Below are positions 47,368 to 59,357 of a DNA stretch of 64,000 nucleotides, in pieces. The stretch is from contig NC_061869.1 in the NCBI RefSeq assembly GCF_907164915.1, positions 11,988,221 through 12,052,220 on the forward strand, written 5' to 3'. The position numbers and the translations under genes were made by a program. Numbering within the stretch: position 1 is the first letter of the stretch; each line of letters begins with the position of its first letter. The notes below the pieces were generated by a model that made no database searches, was not told where the DNA came from, and saw nothing but the letters and a program-made list of their open reading frames with translations. This DNA comes from Impatiens glandulifera. Its lineage: Eukaryota > Streptophyta > Magnoliopsida > Ericales > Balsaminaceae.

Positions 47368-48384
47368 CTAGGTCGACTTTGATTTATCTTGTTTTCTCAT
47401 TTCGACAAGAGATTCAGCCACGACAATAGCGGTGTTTAGATCTGGGACACCACGTCGTTCCAACTCCACCTTCGCCCAAATTTGTAGACCATCAGAGAAT
47501 GCGAACAAGGCTTCGTCGTCTGAGTAGTTAGGGATCTCAAGGAGAGTAGTGATGAACTCCTTGACATACTCCTTGATACTCTTTGTGTGTGAGAGTCGCC
47601 GCAACTTGGACCTTGCTTATCGAATGGCATTTTCAGGATAGAACTATCTCTTGAGTTCTTCCTTGAATTCACCCCATGTATTGATAGAACATAGACCTCT
47701 TTCTATGTCACTACTTCTTCTCCTCCACCACAGCATTGTGGTGTCTTCTAGGTACGTCGTGGCAGTATCTATCTTTCTCGCCTTCTCCACTAGGCCGAGT
47801 ACTTTGAAGTAATGATCCAAACCCCATAAGAAGTGGTCGATCTCTTTTGTGTTCCTCTCACCTAAATACGCTTTAGGTCTTGGAACGTTTATCCTTGTTA
47901 GATTAGGGACTCCTATATGTGCACGTCTGCACTCTTGCACAACCGCCTTCTTGAGTAACGCCGCATCTTCTTCAATAGTTTGTAACTTATAAGTCATTAC
48001 CTCAAGTTTCTCGTTCAAGGTACTAATCTCACCAAGGAGTGTCTGCTCCACGATTTGAGTTTGCTCTTGACATTTGGACAACCCCTCATTCAAGGCACCT
48101 TATATCCCTTCTCGGAGCTCATCTCTCTCCTTCTCGAGCTCGGTGATGCGTTCCTCTAGATTCCCAAAGTTATCTTGTCCGTAAGCCACGTTGAGTTCTA
48201 CTTTCTCCAACTTGGCGACAATGTTAGTGATAGCATCTCTTGATCTCTCCCTTTCTTTGGTATTTTTGGAACCTCCCGTTTGAACCTGACTCGGGTTCGT
48301 AAGATCATCTCCGATCTCTTGGGGAAGTTTCTCCACTCCATCCACGTTGTTAGTTGTTGCTCTTTCTTTCAATCTCTTCATCAT
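47368..48384 (-). pseudogene. Gypsy gag
   Basis: Begins near 48384 (MMKRLKERATTNNVDGVEKL) after the primer site. A coiled-coil stretch (NLEERITELEKERDELREGI) is followed by a stop at 48097-48099, then EQTLLGEISTLNEKLEVMTY and the capsid-like gag core (RPKAYLGERNTKEIDHFLWG, WGEFKEELKR, KEYVKEFITTLLEIPNY). More stops sit after EELKR and ENAIR. Gag packages element RNA; this copy has at least three stops. Order and strand match the flanking LTRs. Confidence 0.85.
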
Positions 48385-48388
48385 TCTA

Positions 48389-48400
48389 TTCTGATACCAA
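48389..48400 (-). other. Primer-binding site (tRNA-iMet type)
   Basis: TTGGTATCAGA on the minus strand, one base after the 5' LTR end (GTGATA). It matches the TGGTATCAGAGC primer site complementary to initiator tRNA-Met, with the last bases changed. Confidence 0.8.
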
Positions 48401-48401
48401 C

Positions 48402-48908
48402 TATCACGGGCTCGGTTTTTCTACCAATGATCAGTGCTGCACTAGTTACGATATTCGCAAAAACGAGTAACAAGTCAATCTTACTCGAAGCAACACTCGT
48501 TGTTTATTATAAATGACACAAGAATTCTAGAGAGAGAAAAAACTCTTACAAAAAATAATATTATATAACTTGAATACTTGGTGATTTACAAAGTAATACC
48601 TTTGAGATATTTATAGGACTCATTATAGCTACCACATTAATGACGCACTAATTTAAGACAATCCTTCTAATTGTCAATTAGTGTGTCACTAATTTGGGGT
48701 AATTCTTTTAACTACCAATTAGTGACGCACTAATCTGGGACATGCCTTTTTAATGTCAATTAATGATGCACTAATTTGGTCATATCTTTTAACTGCCAGT
48801 TAATGACACTAATCTAGCACATGTCTTCCAACTAGAATATTCTTTGAATTGGGCCTACTTTGACGATTGGGCCTCCCCTTGGGCTAGGAATATTGGGACA
48901 CCGTAACA
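48402..48908 (-). mobile_element. 5' LTR of internally deleted gypsy element
   Basis: Starts TGTTACGGTGTCCCAATATT at 48908 and ends GAGCCCGTGATA at 48402, next to the primer site (the usual terminal CA appears as TA). About 507 bp. With the 3' LTR it defines an element of about 3.33 kb (45579-48908). The right neighbour is small repeat S. Confidence 0.8.
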
Positions 48909-48924
48909 AGAGGCTCGGATGGGC

Positions 48925-49150
48925 CAAAACCAATCCCGGAAAAAAAAATTACAGTTAAAATGTTACATTACCCTTAATTTTTTAAAAATTTCCAATAGAA
49001 TTCATTATTTTGTTTATTTAATTATTAAAAAAATGGTAAAACTTAGCTTTATTTACTCGTATTATTCAAAATTTTCTCGTTATTTATTTAAGTCCATCGT
49101 AATTTTTTTAAGCTCACTCCACCACCGAATCTTGGGTCCGTCCCTGCGGT
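48925..49150 (-). repeat. Small repeat family S, copy 5
   Basis: Inverted copy ending CAGGGACGGACCCAAGATT as read on the minus strand. Matches 10836-11055. Its other end (CCATCCGAGCC) abuts the gypsy 5' LTR. Confidence 0.65.
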
Positions 49151-49279
49151 CAGCGGCAACAAACAACAACAATCATCTGTCGCTAGGTGCATCAAACGTC
49201 GATTTTCGGTTAGTGGCAGTAAACAACATTCGTCCTTGGTAGCTAGGTACAGAAAATGACGGTCTTTGGTCGCCAAATA

Positions 49280-51240
49280 GGAAATGAAATAAATCACATA
49301 TTAGTATTTAAAAAAAAATGCAGAAATTAAATAAATTTTATGCAGAAATTAAATAAATTTAATTGCTTACCTTGTTATTTGAAAGTGAAACTGGAGTGTT
49401 CCGGAAATCCTAAATAATAATTGAAACACATAGTTAATGATGAGATATAATGATAGGTAAAGAATCGCAGGAGTAAGACACATGGGCAAAACCTGAAGAT
49501 GTATAAGATAATAAATATTCAGAGTATTGAGAGTCATAGCTTGTCACATAATTCTTCGAAATTATATGAATAACCTTTGTAAACTTGTTAACCGATTAGT
49601 TTTATGAGTGGAGAAAAAGTTCAATGATGTTCTCTTATTCTCTTATATCTGTGAAGGTTTAAGGGTGGAAATAAATGTTTTGGTTATGTCAAGGTAACCA
49701 AACATTGATTCATCCGTGGAAAATGAAGCTTTGGCTAATTGCTTTTGTTGAAATTTTATAAAAGTTTATATTTTGTTAAAATTATATATGTATTCAATAT
49801 TTTTCACAATATTTTTTTATTAAATAATATTTAAGAAAGGTTAGTCAGAATTTAAAATTTTCTTTTAATGAATCCTCATAAAATTTATTAGCTCAAGTAG
49901 CAGACCAGATAATAAATCTAATACATAAACATAAATTTACAACAATATATACAATAATTATTTTGATAATGTATACAAACTTTTTCAGTAGTTAAACATT
50001 ATGTGTAAATGAGCAATAATTTTTCCTTATTTATTTATATTATAAGAAAATATAATATTTTTTATTATGTAAAACTAGTAGAGAGAAATATGGTGAGATT
50101 AGGGTTAGGAGATTATAATTGAAAATTGTGGTTTTCAAATCTTATTATCTCACATATTTTCTATCTAAATATATCGGTATTCCATAATCTCATTTCATTC
50201 TCTATTGATTGATACTTATTTTAATAATTACAGTGGTATCAAATTGGTTATTTTGATTTCAACACAACAAAAAAACTTACGATTTTATACTTACGTCGCG
50301 GATTCCAACAATCCTCCACGTCATCCAAGTAAGTGAAATTGCAAAATCGTTATACGGCATTCGTCAACCAAACTTTATGACTTATAACTAAATCCGAGAT
50401 TCAACAAAAGTTCCACAATGGAACAAGGTCAACAAATCCTTTCTAATTACAGATATGAATGAAATAAAATAGAAATTAAGTTTGAGTGATTCATTATTGT
50501 TAAAAGGCTTGGAAATAAAAAGGGTAAAGGCACGAGATATGTAAACTTAACCTAACAAACTATGACCACACTTATTTCATGTTAAACGTAATTTCATAAG
50601 AAAAATAGTTACACTCAGCACTTTTTTTTCATTTTAGCTCTTAACATTTTCTTTATCTTTTAAAAAGGACCCTTCTCATTTTAGCCCTTAATTTTATAAG
50701 ACCTTATTTTCTTTTTTAAAAAAAGTTACTTTTCTAAGGATTTTTTTTATTTTAAAGTCAAATTTATTTTATTTACAAAACACAAATAAGCTAAAAGAAA
50801 ATATTAATGAGAAATATTCATTCATTTTGTGTTTGACACGGTCTAGAGCAAGTTTATTATTATTATTTTCAATTTTTAAAGATGTGTTCACATTTAATAT
50901 AGAAGTTGAGATATGACTAAAAATTGAAATAGTGAAGTTTTAGTTAAACATAATGTTATAAATATATGAGACAAGAAGAGAGAGCGCATAATTATTCGCC
51001 TTTCCTAATCTTGTTTTGATTACAATAATGAGAAATGCATGTTTTTTGTGTTTTTTAACCATGCTTCTCTTGCTTTGTCTTGCCTTGATTACGATTATAA
51101 TCAAGAGAGATAAATCCCAAAAGAGTTCATCATGAATAGTAATATGAATTTGAAAAAAAACTCTAGAGTTTTATGGAGCATGAATTATAAAATGATCGAA
51201 CAAATATGAAAAAGGTTGAAGAATGGGCAATTGTTCAAAT
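49280..51240 (+). repeat. LTR-like dispersed repeat, copy E
   Basis: Aligns with copy C throughout. The LTR-like end ...AATAATTACA is at 50232, then TGGTATCA from 50234 and GATTTCAACACAACAA. AACCTAACAAACTATGACC is near 50547. No coding capacity. Confidence 0.65.
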
Positions 51241-51249
51241 TAATTGGAA

Positions 51250-51270
51250 ATCAAGTAAATTAAATTGTGT

Positions 51271-51335
<65 letters not shown>

Positions 51336-51810
51336 ATTATAATAAACTAATAACGAAACTAATATAATAATTTAATTAAGTTATCAATGTTATAATATTG
51401 TGATAATATTTTACCTATATTATTTTATATTATAATATTTTCCTCAAACTTAAGATATTTGACAACTTGAGTTGTAGACGAGATTGTCAAATGTTACAAA
51501 TATTATAAGGGCGGTGACCAATTTATATTTAAGAGGGAGTAGCGATCAAGCAGAAAGAGGATGGCATGTTATCACAATATTATAATATTGTGATAATATT
51601 TTATCTATATATTATTTTATATTATAATATTCTTCTCAAACTCAAGATGTAAAAGACTTTGACAACTTGAGTTGAAGACGAGATTGTAAAATATTGATGT
51701 TATGTTCTTCAAGCCTTATAAACGCGTGAGTGTTGAGATACATTTAACGACGGAATGACAATGTGTTGACTAAAAACATGCAGTGAAGAAAGTAGAATTC
51801 CATTAGTAAG
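51250..51810. repeat. (TA)n tract and tandem duplication at the end of copy E
   Basis: (TA)n runs from about 51275 to 51331. Two diverged copies of a segment with ATAATATTGTGATAATATTTT, CTCAAACT(T/C)AAGAT and TTGACAACTTGAGTTG lie at about 51385-51490 and 51570-51700. The following TATAAACGCGTGAGTGTTGAG matches the right end of copy D (30750). CATCTTGAGTTTGAG on the minus strand resembles the end of copia coding regions. Confidence 0.55.
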
Positions 51811-54300
51811 ACATAATATTGTCATAAGTCTTTTTGCTATAATCACACAAGAAGGATCTTTGTTGCATTTTCACATTTCGTGTGCTACCTCGATGATTCT
51901 CGAGGAGGGCTTACCATTTACTAGTGTTAGAAAAAAATGAGCCAGTAGGACTGACATCGTTATCATAGATGATCCCAGCTTTAGAGGGATTTCTACATCT
52001 ATTATTTCCATCTTGGTCCAAATTTGAAAATCGGCGTACATTTTCGCGATGATACTATCAGCCGTAGATTTGGAGTATTCGTACTCTTCCTTTAAGAGAT
52101 TTCTGATGGGTATTGAGTCTATGAACGATCTTAAATATATAATATTTTTTGTTGTTCGTCATCAGAATAGCCCAGAATTCTTCTATAACTAGGCATATAG
52201 ACCTTTTACCGAGGAAGTAGGCTCGTTTGATAAAGTTCCACCTTTGCTGCATCTCCATCATGAAGGTTGAATTTACTTTGAAGTTTATGAACCTCATAAT
52301 GAAGATGAGACCATAAGATTGATAATTTAATTCGTTAGCGTGAAAGTAATCAATCTAGGGGACCAGCTCAACGTCCGTCAACATGGACATTGTTGAGATT
52401 GCGATCAAAGAGGGGGTATTACAATTGTAAAAACAAGAGCATATACATATGCAAAAAGCATGACTTAGAGTAAACATTTCATAAGCGTTTTTATATACTT
52501 TCTTTAAAGAACTTCCAATTTTACATAGTTTAAAATTTCGGAGTTCTAGGTTTGCTAGTTAATTATACTATCGCCTTCTAATTTCCGTTATAAAAAAGGG
52601 ATAAAACTAGAGCTCCTCTTTAGGGGAGCGAGTTCTTCTGCATCAGGTAAAGGTGGCGGAACCTTCACTCTCGTCTCTTCTTTTTGCTGATGTCAGAACT
52701 CATCCATGATCTAGTCGAGGTAATCCCTTTTGTCTTTATGGATGCCAATCTCACTGCATCAATCCACAATTCTAGGTAATTTATGAAATCATTGTGCTCA
52801 ATAGGCATGTCTATGGATACCGCATAATCACGATAGGAAGGCATGCAATCTCGTTTGAATTGCTTAAAAAGCTCGTTAGTGTAGTAAGAAGTAATCCACT
52901 CAAGACCATAAGTATTATTATGTGTTGATCATCCATAAGATAGACCATCTTCTTAATATTGTACCATGGTAGAAGTTCACGTATGGAATCGTTATCATGG
53001 ATGGGTATCTAAGGGCAGGCGCTCTTAATGCGTCGGTATTTAAGGACGACATTCATCTCATTTCTGGGAAGTGGGGGAGGTATACGTTCCATTTTTCCAA
53101 GAGCCAAATGTAGATAATGATCGGAGATCCTCTCTTATTGAGATAGTATGTGAAATATGATTTGTTCAAACCTAGCAATATTTTAGCTATGAAGATTCCC
53201 ATGGGATCTTTATTTGCTCCTCTAAGGTGATAAAACACTTCTAGTATCTTGGAGGATGATAGGCGGTTACTTGATGGGGCGAGGAGAAAGTGATCCATCA
53301 TGATTGTCATAGTGAAGAAGAGGTATTGAAATTCAGTGGAATCTCTCCTCTTTGAGTGGCCAGGTTTATCCAGCGCGATAGGTCCAAGTATGTTCTTGCA
53401 AGGATCTTGTCTTTCGTGGTCTTCGTATACCCGAAGTCCTTGTGGATCTGGCGTCTAAGAGAAATAGACTTCATGTAGGGCTTGAGCCTTATGATGTTCT
53501 TGTTATCGATCATCATGATGGCTTTCTATTCTTCGATGGTTAGATAGATTTGACGATCACGTAAGATGAAAGTCATGTGTACCGGATCTCACTACTATTG
53601 CTGCATCTCCATCATAATGTTATGATGGATTCGGAAGTGAGTGTATTTGAGAGAGATACTTAGACTGTAGCCTCAATAGTACCATTTTGTTTTGTGGAAA
53701 TGGTCCCTCTAGAGGAATAGATCTTCGTTCTCTAAAAGGGACATTTTGCGATCGTATAATCAACTTAACAAACATGTCGTTTGGTTTTGATAAAGCAAAT
53801 ATGCTTAGATATGTTTATTATACCTATTATAGATGTATGCATGTATAATAAATAAGCACGTACATGTTGACTTGTCGAGGCTTTGTTGTTCGGGCACGTT
53901 AAACAACGGTTAGGTAAAGTAACCAGTTTTTGTGTGCTAAAGTTTAGTAGAGGTTTGGGTTGGAATATCTCCCCACCGTTGCTAAGGTCGCATCCTTACG
54001 GATGTGCCAATGCCGAAAGGAGGGATCCATTACGGGTTCCTAATTTTTCCTCACGCCACATCTCTTGGTCACAGACTAGTATTATCATTCTTCATGTAAT
54101 TCATAGGAGTACAGAGTTTCGATCTTGTACTTCTTCATGTAATCCTGAATGATATACCCGTTTCGGGTTTTTGTCAATTATTAGGATAGAGCCTATGTAC
54201 CTTTTAGGGTGATGGCCCCGTAATGTGGGCTAATGTGAAGGTTCTCTAAATGTTATAAATAAAAATTTATATAGCTAGAGTTTTATTTATTTATAAATTA
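51810..54300 (-). pseudogene. Tat/Ogre-type element, 5' internal region with ORF1-like pieces
   Basis: Minus-strand fragments downstream of the long LTR. One at 53053-53310 reads LEVFYHLRGANKDPMGIFIA and IYIWLLEKWNVYLPHFPEM. Others at 53307-53516 and 52058-52297 flank it, and LPWYNIKKMVYL lies near 52950. These resemble the protein of unknown function encoded before gag in Tat/Ogre elements (usual pattern: xxIxAExLxxLxxxx...xxxxLxxWLxEH). Stops and shifts are frequent. The element breaks off at about 51810 against repeat copy E, so gag and pol are missing. Family assignment rests on pattern memory plus the primer site and LTR type. Confidence 0.5.
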
Positions 54301-54306
54301 AAAAAA

Positions 54307-54329
54307 TGATCCACAACGGAGTCGCCAAG
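54307..54329 (-). other. Primer-binding site, Tat/Ogre type
   Basis: TTGGCGACTCCGTTGTGG on the minus strand, five bases inside the LTR end. TGGCGACTC begins the primer site used by many Tat/Ogre elements (tRNA-Arg complementary); the tail differs from the common CACTGGGGA form. Confidence 0.6.
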
Positions 54330-54334
54330 AAAGT

Positions 54335-57300
54335 TGTAACCCCCGGGTGTGTTCCTCTCGTAGCTTAGCACGTGTTTAGATGACACGTGGCAATACGCGA
54401 GAGACCCGAGGTGGCTTGAGGTTCGATGAGTTTGAACATTGGTTTGTGTGTTAGACATCTTTTTAAAAGAACTTAGTATTTTTAAAAAAATTGAAAATAC
54501 CTAGAAGTTTTATAAATTATTCATAAAAACAATTAATTTTATTCAAATTTTAATAAACTTGGGGACCAAATAATAATTTAATTAAAACCCGGTTTATATT
54601 AATTAAACATAATTAATTTAAAAGATTATTTATTTGAATACAGAGTCCCCTAATTATTTTTAAAAAATCAGTAAAAGGTACGTGTATAAACATACTTTAT
54701 ACTAGAGTTTCTATAAGGGGTTCGATTTTTTGTTACGCTCGAGAAATGGTTTTCGCGTTATGTATTCCATGCCCGTTAAAGGACGATTTTATTTCTTGAG
54801 TAAAAGTTTGGATATTGAAAGATTTATTTATAACATTTATTTCATTTAATTAGTAGTCAAGAGTCCTAAACAAGGATATGTTTAGATTACGTATATAATT
54901 GTACAAAATTATTTAGAAAGGCGTATTTGTGATTGCGTTGATATAAGATTAAGAATAATACCTGAAAAGTATCAGAAAAGTGTTAGAATTTAAAAATTAA
55001 TTACAAATCGGGTCTTAGTCAAAATATTTATTTAGGAAATATCCCCAAAATATATAAATATCATTTTTTGACCTTTCGGAATTTTTTGAAAATGAATTGG
55101 GGTTCCAAAATTAAAAAAATAATTTTGAATTTTGAAAAGTGGAACCAAACAGGCCTTAGGACCGGGATCGTAGAGCTTGGGTCCGTTTAGACCGATCTAG
55201 TCTCGAACAAGCTCGTTCTAGACTGAAGTGTTCTAGATTAAAGCTCGTGGTGCACGGTTGAGGTACCGGAAGGCTCGGTCCTGGGGCTCAAGAGACTCGG
55301 TCCTGAACTTAGGTTGTTTGGTCCTAGATCTAAGAGGCTCGACTCCTAGTCTACCATCCTCGGTCGTGAACTTAAGAGTCTTGGTCCTAGGTTAGACCTC
55401 TCGGTTCGAGGTTAGAATCCTTGGTCAGATTCCTCGGTCCTTAGGTCCTTGCTCAAGAATACCGGTCTTAGGTTTTGGTCCTAGCTCAAGAATACTAGTC
55501 ATTGGTCTCGGTCTTAGGTTGGTTTTCTCGGTCCTTGGTCTAGGTCAAGACCGAGAGTTCTCGGTCCCGTTCCTATAGGACTTGGTCGTCGGGGATCGAG
55601 TGTTCTTCATTTGGTATGAAGATTTGTAGGTTTGTATCTTTTGATACAGACCATGAAATTGTGATATGTGAGTTGCAATCAAATCATATGATTTTAATGA
55701 TCGTAATCCACATCCCTAAATACGATCAATTAAACTCTATAACAATTGGTTTTTCAAAATCATTTTTAGGGAAAAATTTGGGAACTTTTGATTTAGGTCA
55801 TCTCATGGCCTAATTCTTGTTCCAACAACTTTGAAATGATGATTATAGTCGAACACAACAAAAAAAAAACATCAATCACGCTCTCTAACAACTTGTAAAA
55901 CTAAAATTCGAACTTATTTTTTGAAAAGTTGAATCAAATATGATCGGGATGTTGTTATAATGATCTTAAATTCATCATAACATGTTTACAAACATGTTTA
56001 GCAGCTATTTGAATCAAAAATTCAAGCTTAAATCTTAAGAACAAGATTTTCAAATTTCCAGATTTAAAAATCAAATTTAGGATTTTTTTATTTAGGTTGA
56101 ATTGATCAAATCTCTTTCGACATAAAGCTTATAAATCATCTAGAGAATGATTTCAAACAAAAAAATCACGTAATTGAACCATAAATATGATCGACCTGAT
56201 TAAACTTGAAAAAAATCAATTTCAAATCACAAATTGAATTACAGTAGATCTGGAAACTTACCAACGATTAGAGAACACTCCAATGATGTGTAGGAAGCTT
56301 TCCCAAGCCCTGGATCACAGCTTTGAACGCCGGAGAAGATTTTCAAAAAATCAGGTCGCGGGAGTTCTTCAATTCTTTGAATTAAGCTGTAATGATTGAT
56401 GATTGTTTGATGGATTGGAAGTTTAACACCTAGAGACTGTTTATACTCAACTAGGTCGGCTATGGTGGACGAATTCAACTTCAATTTGGCCACCAAAGTT
56501 CTTCTTCGTTTCTTTTTTGTCCTTAGCAGCCTAGGTTAGTGTAGGTTTTGACTTCTAGACTTAGGGGAAATGATGGCGAGGAGGAGACATGCACATGGTT
56601 CACTTTTGGAGGGAAATGATGGTTATAGGCGGAGATAAGGTTTCTGAAAGAAACGCTGGCGTCGATCACGTTTTCGGTGATCCCCTAAAGAAGAAGAAGA
56701 AGAAGAAGAAGAAGAATGGTAAAACGACGTCATTTTATTTAAGCGAAATGCGTCGTTTTGACGTTCCGTCGTGTTTCGTCCATGTCTGGGTGTTTTCGGC
56801 TAACGGGGTTGACGTCCTATTAGTTGATTATGTGTGGATCGGGTGCGCGCGTGCTTCTACTATAGTGGGGTGCATGACTTGTTTCTGGGCGCTGGAAGAA
56901 AATCCAGCGCTGATTCGATGGCCAGAATCCTATTACAATAATTAAACATAATTTCGGCCACACTTGATTATCAGTTTATATCTTTAATAAAAAAAGTTAT
57001 ATGAAATCGAATTTTAACCCCTTTATTCTGTTTTTCTTCTCCAAATTAATATACAAAAATATTTTTGACAGCATAATAAAAATTATGATCATTTATTTTA
57101 TTTTTGAGAATTTTTGGTTATTTTGGAGTATTTATTTAATTATTTTAAGTCATAAATTATACATAATTTATGTTTAAAATCATAATTAAATCATTTCAAC
57201 CATTTTTGGGGTTTATTTTGGGTAAAATAAATACATTATTTTAACCTCATATTATTTTTGGATTTTTATTTAATTTTTATAATTAGGGTTTTATTATCAT

Positions 57301-57422
57301 AATAATTAGCCATAATTTGATTTTTCAATCTCTTTTGGGTTATTTTAAATTTAAAAATTCAAAATATTATTTTAATATTATTATAAATTAATAATTTTTT
57401 TTTATAAATTAGGATTATGTCA
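54335..57422 (-). mobile_element. Long Tat/Ogre-type LTR
   Basis: Starts TGACATAATCCTAATTTAT at 57422 and ends GGGGGTTACA at 54335, giving TG...CA ends and about 3.09 kb, a length usual for this lineage only. A repetitive patch at 55180-55590 carries many CTCGGTCCT/TTGGTC motifs. A GAAGAAG run is at 56690-56718. The outer 0.7 kb is duplicated at 13390-14054. The frames at 56239-56496 and 56589-56945 lie in the LTR and have no family match. Confidence 0.65.
55180..55590. repeat. CTCGGTCCT-rich degenerate repeats inside the LTR
   Basis: Repeated short words such as CTCGGTCCT, TTGGTCCTAG and AGGCTCG over about 400 bp, with clearly lower AT content than the rest of the LTR. Confidence 0.7.
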
Positions 57423-59150
57423 AATTTTCATACTTATAAAAACTAATTTGAATTAGTCAAGCTAAATTGAAAAGACTTGATTTTTTTTTAAATTGGGTTG
57501 TTATTCTTGAGCTTTAGTTCAAGAATAAGTGATTCCAAAAGTCTCATAACACATTTCAAATAATGTTGGGAGTATTTTCAAATCAATTCTAAGAAGTTTA
57601 AAACATATTTGTCTGAATTTAAAAAATTTCAAAAAAAAACTTCGGATTTTAATTTTAAAAATGGCTAAATGTGTAGCCAATTTGGTTTAAAGGGTTAGTT
57701 TCAAACATAATAACCTTAAGGAAGACAAATAGAATTCAAATTAGAAGTCCAAAACATACAATTCGATTTTTTGGTCAATTTATATTGGAGCTTCGTCGAC
57801 CCCTTGTCGGTCAAAAAAGAAGTATTTAAAAAATAAGAGATCAAAATTCAACAACTTAGTGACACACTTCATCAAGTAATAATTTACCAAGAGAAGGGAC
57901 ACATTGTAATCTTCTTGAACCACCTTGTAATCTTCCACTGTATAGCTCTCGAAACATCGTCCTCGGTTAACCTCGAGAGTAGTTGTTACTCCTATCCTCG
58001 GCAATCCTAGTAGCATATATGAATTCAAAATCAAGCAAGCTCCTAAAAGGAGGTTTTTCTTATTTTTGCTAAGATTATTTGATCATTTTTTATGTGAGTT
58101 TTCACCGTCTAAACAATCATTTTGTCAATAATTAAAATCAATCAAGTCTATTAGAAAAAGTTAATAAAAAAGAATTTGTGTAACTTGATCAAAACTTAAA
58201 AAATTAATCATTTTTCATCTAAAAATATTTCATTTAATTTAATTACATATTTAATACTCTCACTTTTTACTTTGATCATTTTCAAATGTAATTATAATGG
58301 TGACAAAATATTAATTTTCAAATAATCTCAATGAATTAATTAAGTTTATCGATCTAAATTCAATCTATTGGGGGGTTACTTGCCTAGTATGAGGAGAAAG
58401 TGTGCTCTGTTTAGCTGGAACACTACCTCCACTAATCAAAACACTTTCTGAAACAAATAAAAAAAATTAACAAATAATAATATAGAAAATGTGGATTATA
58501 AATGATGAAATAAAAAAAAAAATTAACAAATAATAAAAATCATTCTATATAGAAAAATGTGGATTATAAATGACGACTACCAATCTGAACCATTTGACCT
58601 ATCTTTTCTTGAATTTCATGTCAAAATCTGCAGTTGCCAAATACCCTAAAAACAAAAATGTGGAGTTTCTACCCTTCTTCAATCTCTATTAAACAGTCTT
58701 AATTATTTAAACATGAAGAAAGTGTACATATATATAAAGAGAGTGTGGGAGAGAAAATAGGTGAAAAAGTAAAATGTGTTTACTTAGTATATGAAGATAT
58801 TAGTGTTTAATAACTTTCTGATTTCAATTTAATATTAGTGTTTAATTGGTCTAATATATAGAAAATAGATTTGGATAATATTACTATAATTAGTTTTTTT
58901 ATTTAGAAAGATAACTCTATCTTATTGTATTTGTCTATCCATGAGAAATTGTTCTAAGATCGGCCAGTATTATTAGGAGCTAAATTTGAGATTTTTGTCT
59001 CAATAGCCAACAAAAACTTTATGGATTTTTGTAAATTAATTAGTGATAACTTTGTATGAGAGAGAGAAAAATACTTATTTTTAATATGTTTGCTTGTCAA
59101 TAGATTTATCATCACTTCTTATTTAAAGATAATTTTTATTTAGGGCTACA
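57423..59150. other. Stretch without a confirmed gene
   Basis: AT-rich. Two short minus-strand segments look exon-like. One at about 58383-58452 is bordered by TTTCAG and GTAACC and reads VLISGGSVPAKQSTLSPHTR. The other, at about 58590-58650, follows TTTTTAG. No product could be assigned and no frame links them, so no gene is called. A 30 bp direct repeat (ATGTGGATTATAAATGA) is at 58490 and 58557. Confidence 0.45.
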
Positions 59151-59195
59151 TGTTTAACTATGTAATATGATTTTGCACTAATACTATATCAACAA

Positions 59196-59267
59196 GGATC
59201 TGTGGCGCAATGGTAGCGTGTCTGACTCCAGATCAGAAGGTTGCGTGTTCGATTCACATCAGGTTCA
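59196..59267 (+). tRNA. tRNA-Trp (CCA)
   Basis: 72 nt, folding as a standard cloverleaf with anticodon CCA (CTCCAGA loop) and A73 discriminator. The acceptor stem GGATCTG / CAGGTTC is fully paired; T6-A67 looks like a compensated change from the usual C-G. The D stem has a G-T wobble and the T stem one C-A mismatch (C50/A64). Internal A box (TGGCGCAATGG) and B box (GTTCGATTC) are present. A CAACAA motif lies just upstream and a T8 run just downstream, as in expressed plant tRNA genes. No intron. It decodes UGG in cytosolic translation. The T-stem mismatch leaves some doubt about full function. Confidence 0.8.
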
Positions 59268-59269
59268 AT

Positions 59270-59277
59270 TTTTTTTA
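59270..59277 (+). terminator. RNA polymerase III terminator
   Basis: Run of eight T starting three bases after the tRNA-Trp gene. Confidence 0.7.
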
Positions 59278-59357
59278 TTTTTTTGTGGCGCTTTTGAACA
59301 GAAGGTTGTGTGTTCGATTTTCTTTTAGTTAATATTGGTTCTCCTTCTCGTGAAACT

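Noticed and set aside
56589..56945. 118-codon plus-strand frame with a Lys run
   Set aside because: It lies within the Tat-type LTR, antisense to it, and the Lys run is a GAAGAAG repeat; the paralogous LTR end at 13.4 kb does not keep it.
58383..58650. Two short exon-like minus-strand segments with splice-like borders
   Set aside because: No frame joins them, no product is recognised, and such borders are common by chance in AT-rich DNA.
59176..59180. CACTA just before the tRNA gene as the missing left end of the 61656 element
   Set aside because: The following bases (ATACTATATC) do not match the right terminal repeat (CAACAAAAAT), and the three-base flanks differ.
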